In this document: one piece after another, positions 60,132-64,000 of the stretch
Layout: each line of letters opens with the position of its first letter
Numbering within the stretch: position 1 is the stretch's first letter
Origin: Pseudescherichia sp031979925
GTDB taxonomy: Bacteria; Pseudomonadota; Gammaproteobacteria; Enterobacterales; Enterobacteriaceae
Direction of reading: 5' to 3'
NCBI RefSeq assembly: GCF_031979925.1
Contig: NZ_DALZFB010000001.1
Coordinates: 62,001 to 126,000 of the forward strand
Length of the DNA stretch: 64,000 nt
Position numbers and translations under genes: made by a program
Notes under the pieces: model-generated
The model's database searches: none
Told to the model about the DNA's origin: nothing
The model's input: only the letters and a program-made list of their open reading frames with translations

Positions 60132-60527
60132 CTAATGCACAGAGAAAACCAACTCCCAGGGCATATACCAGAGGTTTGCCAGCACCATTAGCACCAGCGA
60201 ACACCATGTCGCGCTCATGCCAGAACGCCGCCAACGCATCAGCTGGTGATGCATACCGTAGTAGTGCATCAGACGACCAACAATCAGCAGCAGCCCGCAG
60301 ACGTGCACCATCCAGGTTTCCGCGCCGTTCATCTCCATAAACAGCAGCAGGATCAGGCCGCCGGGAAGATACTCCACCGTGTTGCCGTGAATGCGGATGG
60401 CGGTCTGTAGCTCGCTAAACCCACCGTCGCCCATCGACACCCGATACTGCATACGCAGGCGTACAACATCAAAAGAGAACTTAATCAGCAGCAGAACACC
60501 CAGCACGGCATACAGCGCGCTTACCAT
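60132..60527 (-). CDS. yecN: MAPEG-family membrane protein YecN
   Basis: A 131-residue inner-membrane protein with four hydrophobic segments and the MAPEG hallmark of glutathione-linked enzymes ('HGNTVEYLPGGLILLLFME'). The E. coli orthologue is uncharacterised, and relatives act as glutathione transferases or peroxidases. GGAG lies upstream of the ATG. It reads in the same direction as cmoAB with a 40-bp gap. Confidence 0.92.
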   Translation of the reverse strand: MVSALYAVLGVLLLIKFSFDVVRLRMQYRVSMGDGGFSELQTAIRIHGNTVEYLPGGLILLLFMEMNGAETWMVHVCGLLLIVGRLMHYYGMHHQLMRWRRSGMSATWCSLVLMVLANLWYMPWELVFSVH

Positions 60528-60580
60528 AGAAACTCCATTTAAGCCCGGAAAGGGTACGTCTCTATGATAGCGCGACTGAT

Positions 60581-61399
60581 TCAGAAAAGAGAGGATTGTT
60601 GCGGAATTGATGGCGCAGGGCCAACGGAGGGGACGGCGTGCTGCAACGCAGGCCAGAGGGTATCAACCAGCACTGGCGCCTCAGCAATATCCGGCGTATG
60701 CAGGAAAAGATAGGGCGTGGTGGTCTGCTCCCACTGGGCCAGCTTCTCCAGCCAGACGGCAAACAGGGCGCTGTTCTGCGCCATATTGTCACTGCCGATA
60801 AAACGCACCATGGGATTCTGCGCCGTCACCACAGCATGGACAGGTACCACGGGCTTCTTGCGTTGGGCTTCGATCACCGCTTCGCTGTGGGGAAGGGCGC
60901 TGTGCACCGGACGGCTGTCGAGGATCACGCGGTTAACGCCGCGCGTATGCAGGCCCCGGTTGAGCTGCATTTCCGCGTCGCCCTTGGCAAAAAACGCCGG
61001 ATGGCGTACCTCTACCCCGTAGCTGAACGCTTCGGGCAGGCCGTCAAGAAAAGCCCACAGCGCAGGCAGATCCTGGGGAGCAAACGAAGCGGGCAGCTGG
61101 AGCCAGTACTGGCCGATACGTTCCGCCAGCGGGGCCATGCGGCTAAAAAACTCCTCGGTGAGATCGTCGCACTGGCGCAGCCGCGCCTGGTGCGAGATGG
61201 TCGCCGGAAACTTAAAGCAGAAGCGAAAGCTGTCGGTGGTCTGGGCGTGCCAGCGCGCAACGATATCGGCCTTCGGCAGGGCATACAGCGTGGTGTTACC
61301 CTCCACACAGTTAAAGTGGCGGGCGTACGCTTCGAGATCGGTGATGCCAAGGCGCACCCATTTCGGGTGCGACCACTGCGGCAGGCCAATGTAGATCAT
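60581..61399 (-). CDS. yecE: DUF72 family protein YecE
   Basis: A 272-residue protein of the DUF72 TIM-barrel family. The start 'MIYIGLPQWSHPKWVRLG' and the blocks 'VEGNTTLYALP', 'FRFCFKFPATISH' and 'YGVEVRHPAFF' are typical. Function is unknown. It overlaps the end of yecD by 4 bp and belongs to the same transcript. Confidence 0.92.
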   Translation of the reverse strand: MIYIGLPQWSHPKWVRLGITDLEAYARHFNCVEGNTTLYALPKADIVARWHAQTTDSFRFCFKFPATISHQARLRQCDDLTEEFFSRMAPLAERIGQYWLQLPASFAPQDLPALWAFLDGLPEAFSYGVEVRHPAFFAKGDAEMQLNRGLHTRGVNRVILDSRPVHSALPHSEAVIEAQRKKPVVPVHAVVTAQNPMVRFIGSDNMAQNSALFAVWLEKLAQWEQTTTPYLFLHTPDIAEAPVLVDTLWPALQHAVPSVGPAPSIPQQSSLF

Positions 61400-61962
61400 A
61401 GTGCGGAGAGGATCTCCTCGGTGCTGCGTACCCGGCCAATGCGCGGGAAGATGTGGTTGAAGCTGCCCTGATGCTGTTCGTCGCTGGCGGCGCTGCAGGC
61501 GTCCTCGACGACAATCAGGTTAAAGCCCAGCTCCCAGGCGTTGCGGGCTGTGGACTCGACGCCAATATTAGTCGAAATACCGCACAGTACGATAGTGTCA
61601 ATGCTACGGCGGCGCAGCTGTAGCTCCAGATCGGTGCCGTAGAATGCGCCCCACTGGCGTTTAGTCACTTCGATATCGCCGTCGCGCTTGCCGAGCGCCA
61701 CCGGGTAGTGCCACCACTCCGGGGGCAGGGCGTGACCGCCGATGGGGGCATCGACGGGCTGCTTGAGCGCCTCGGCGAAATCTGCCGACCAGCCTACGCG
61801 TACCATCACTACCGGTGCGCCATTAGCGCGAAACTTCTCCGCCAGCCGGGCAGCTCGGGCAACAACCTCATCCGCCGTATGCGGACCACCGGCAAACGGC
61901 AGAATGCCCTCCTGAAGATCGATAACCACAAGGGCGGTTGTTTTCGCGTTAAGTTCTGGCAT
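61396..61962 (-). CDS. yecD: Isochorismatase-family hydrolase YecD
   Basis: A 188-residue cysteine-hydrolase-fold protein. Asp15 (VVIDLQEG) and the catalytic-type Lys in 'VTKRQWGAF' are present, but the position of the nucleophilic Cys is Gly ('GISTNIGVES'). This matches isochorismatase-type members and E. coli YecD rather than nicotinamidases. The substrate is unknown. I chose the ATG at 61962 with AGGAG upstream; the longer frame to 62073 lacks a site. It is divergent from aspS. Confidence 0.93.
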   Translation of the reverse strand: MPELNAKTTALVVIDLQEGILPFAGGPHTADEVVARAARLAEKFRANGAPVVMVRVGWSADFAEALKQPVDAPIGGHALPPEWWHYPVALGKRDGDIEVTKRQWGAFYGTDLELQLRRRSIDTIVLCGISTNIGVESTARNAWELGFNLIVVEDACSAASDEQHQGSFNHIFPRIGRVRSTEEILSAL

Positions 61963-62097
61963 GTTAGCTCCTGTTATATGAATCATTTTGCCCATACAGT
62001 AAGCGTAAAAGACGTTACCATGGGGCACAAATTTTGTTAATTTTTGTGAGAGACCATAATTAGCGGGTAGCAATCGCCCGTCTGCGTGGTCTGGCTC

Positions 62098-62126
62098 TTA
62101 TCCTCTGGAAGAATTTCCAGTATAAT
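62098..62126 (+). promoter_or_regulatory. Sigma-70 promoter of aspS
   Basis: TTATCC and a perfect TATAAT are spaced by 17 bases and lie about 100 bases before aspS. The 265-base gap between yecD and aspS holds nothing else that I can support. Confidence 0.6.
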
Positions 62127-62227
62127 AGCCGCCTTTTTTCATCCAGTTGTGACATTCAGCTCGCGCTGCGTCGTCGTGGCTGCAAGGCAGGCGACAAACG
62201 GCCTGCGGCTAAGTTAAGGGATATCTC

Positions 62228-64000
62228 ATGCGTACAGAATATTGCGGACAGCTTCGACTGTCCCACGAGGGGCAGCAGGTGACTCTGTGTGGTTGGGTCA
62301 ACCGCCGCCGCGATCTCGGCAGCCTGATCTTTATCGATATGCGCGATCGTGAAGGGATCGTGCAGGTGTTTTTCGATCCGGATCGCGCAGATGCGTTAAA
62401 GCTGGCCTCTGAACTGCGTAATGAGTTCTGCATCCAGGTCACCGGCACCGTCCGCCGCCGTGACGATAAAAACATCAACAGCGATATGGCCACCGGCGAG
62501 ATTGAAGTGCTGGCCTCCGATCTGACCATCATTAACCGCTCAGATTCGCTGCCGCTCGACTCCAACCACGTCAACACCGAAGAGGCGCGTCTCAAGTACC
62601 GCTATCTGGATCTGCGTCGCCCGGAGATGGCTAACCGCCTGAAAACGCGCGCGAAGATCACCAGCTTCGTGCGCCGCTTTATGGACGATCACGGTTTCCT
62701 CGATATCGAAACGCCGATGCTGACCAAAGCCACCCCGGAAGGCGCGCGTGACTATCTGGTTCCGAGCCGCGTGCACAAAGGCAAATTCTACGCGCTGCCG
62801 CAGTCCCCGCAGCTGTTCAAACAGCTGCTGATGATGTCCGGCTTTGACCGCTACTACCAGATCGTCAAATGCTTCCGCGATGAAGACCTGCGTGCGGATC
62901 GTCAGCCTGAATTTACCCAGATCGACGTCGAGACCTCCTTTATGACCGCGCCGCAGGTGCGTGAGGTGATGGAAGCCCTGGTGCGTCAGCTGTGGCAGGC
63001 CACCATCAATGTGGATCTGGGCGACTTCCCGGTAATGACCTTTGCCGAGGCCGAGCGCCGCTACGGCTCTGACAAGCCTGACCTGCGTAACCCGATGGAG
63101 CTGGTGGACGTTGCCGACCTGCTGAAAAACGTCGAGTTCGCCGTATTTGCCGGTCCGGCCAACGATGCCAAAGGCCGCGTGGCTGCCCTGCGCGTGCCGG
63201 GTGGTGCGGCCCTGAGCCGTAAGCAGATTGACGACTACGGTAACTTTATTAAGATCTACGGCGCAAAAGGCCTGGCCTACATCAAGGTCACCGAGCGTGC
63301 GAAGGGTCTGGAAGGCATCACCAGCCCGGTAGCGAAGTTCCTGAACGCAGAGATTATCGAAGCGATTCTGGAGCGTACCGGCGCGCAGGATGGCGACATG
63401 ATCTTCTTCGGTGCGGACAATCGCAAAGTGGTTGCCGACGCGATGGGCGCGCTGCGCCTGAAGCTGGGTAAAGACCTGAGCATCACCGACGAGAGCAAGT
63501 GGGCACCGCTGTGGGTGATCGACTTCCCGATGTTCGAAGAAGACGGCGAAGGCGGCCTGACCGCGATGCACCATCCGTTCACTGCGCCAAGCAACATGAC
63601 GCCGGAAGAGCTGAAGGCCGCGCCGGAAACGGCTATCGCTAACGCCTACGATATGGTCATTAACGGCTATGAAGTGGGCGGTGGTTCGGTGCGTATTCAC
63701 CGCGGCGAAATGCAGCAGACGGTATTTGGCATTCTCGGCATTACTGAACAGGAGCAGCGCGAGAAGTTTGGCTTCCTGCTCGATGCCCTGAAGTACGGTA
63801 CGCCGCCGCACGCGGGCCTGGCCTTCGGTCTCGATCGCCTGACCATGCTGCTGACCGGCACCGATAACATCCGTGACGTGATCGCTTTCCCGAAAACCAC
63901 CGCCGCCGCCTGCCTGATGACTGAAGCGCCAAGCTTCGCCAACCAGGCCGCGCTGACCGAGCTGGGTATCGAAGTGATCAAGAAGGCTGAGAATAGCTAA
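62228..64000 (+). CDS. aspS: Aspartyl-tRNA synthetase
   Basis: A 590-residue class IIb synthetase. The N-terminal OB-fold anticodon domain (GWVNRRRDLGSLIFIDMRDR, 20 residues) is followed by motif 1, motif 2 ('FRDEDLRADRQPEFTQID', about 217-234), a GAD insertion domain at about 290-420 and motif 3 near the end ('GLAFGLDRLTMLL'). The length equals E. coli AspRS, and the last codon before the stop (TAA, 63998-64000) is the end of the window. AAGGGA precedes the ATG. Confidence 0.98.
   Translation: MRTEYCGQLRLSHEGQQVTLCGWVNRRRDLGSLIFIDMRDREGIVQVFFDPDRADALKLASELRNEFCIQVTGTVRRRDDKNINSDMATGEIEVLASDLTIINRSDSLPLDSNHVNTEEARLKYRYLDLRRPEMANRLKTRAKITSFVRRFMDDHGFLDIETPMLTKATPEGARDYLVPSRVHKGKFYALPQSPQLFKQLLMMSGFDRYYQIVKCFRDEDLRADRQPEFTQIDVETSFMTAPQVREVMEALVRQLWQATINVDLGDFPVMTFAEAERRYGSDKPDLRNPMELVDVADLLKNVEFAVFAGPANDAKGRVAALRVPGGAALSRKQIDDYGNFIKIYGAKGLAYIKVTERAKGLEGITSPVAKFLNAEIIEAILERTGAQDGDMIFFGADNRKVVADAMGALRLKLGKDLSITDESKWAPLWVIDFPMFEEDGEGGLTAMHHPFTAPSNMTPEELKAAPETAIANAYDMVINGYEVGGGSVRIHRGEMQQTVFGILGITEQEQREKFGFLLDALKYGTPPHAGLAFGLDRLTMLLTGTDNIRDVIAFPKTTAAACLMTEAPSFANQAALTELGIEVIKKAENS

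Noticed and set aside
62540..63811. Long minus-strand open frame opposite aspS
   Set aside because: Shadow of aspS; composition rich in His, Arg and Gln with no recognisable domain.

Overview
The window is chromosomal DNA from a motile member of the Enterobacteriaceae, close to the Enterobacter/Lelliottia/Leclercia/Kosakonia/Citrobacter group. Gene order follows the Escherichia coli K-12 stretch fliA to aspS almost step by step, and the proteins look like diverged orthologues of the E. coli ones. The sequence alone does not fix the genus.

Layout. (1) 1-4787, minus strand: an accessory operon next to fliA encoding a NeuD/PglD-type acyltransferase, an acyl carrier protein, two paralogous short-chain dehydrogenases, a two-piece transketolase and an AMP-forming synthetase that runs off the left edge. 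This is the usual place for flagellin-modification genes in enterobacteria. (2) 5267-16070: fliA-fliZ, the tcyJ-dcyD-tcyL-tcyN cystine/D-cysteine genes, sdiA, yecF, uvrY-uvrC, pgsA, three tRNAs (Gly, Cys, Leu) and yecA. (3) 16158-23003: tyrP, ftnA, yecR, an inserted RpiB-like isomerase and DHA2 exporter, the small-protein gene azuC behind two CRP-like sites, yecJ, ftnB and a DJ-1/PfpI protein. (4) 23321-29741: araFGH, otsBA and uspC. (5) 29742-51705: the motility master region. It runs flhDC, a sigma-28 promoter inside flhC with a MotR-like leader RNA, motAB-cheAW, tar-tap-cheRBYZ and flhBAE. A complete archaic (Csu-type) chaperone-usher pilus operon sits between cheW and tar, and its usher gene carries a one-base frameshift. 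(6) 51948-54674: a GPH-family transporter and a GH105 unsaturated rhamnogalacturonyl hydrolase behind a KdgR-like box, placed between flhE and argS. (7) 54771-64000: argS, yecM, cutC, cmoA-cmoB, yecN, yecD-yecE and aspS, whose stop codon is the last three bases.

How it works together. FlhDC turns on the class 2 flagellar genes and fliA. FliA (sigma-28) then reads the promoters before motA and tar. MotAB drives the motor, CheAWRBYZ with Tar and Tap steers it, and FlhBAE belongs to the flagellar export gate. The accessory blocks (flagellin-type modification cluster, Csu-like pilus, pectin-fragment use, RpiB/MFS pair, DJ-1 gene) are insertions at the joints of this conserved backbone, and several lie beside or inside motility operons. 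Relative to K-12, yecH, yecT and torYZ are missing from their usual positions. No insertion sequences, prophage, CRISPR array or rRNA were seen.
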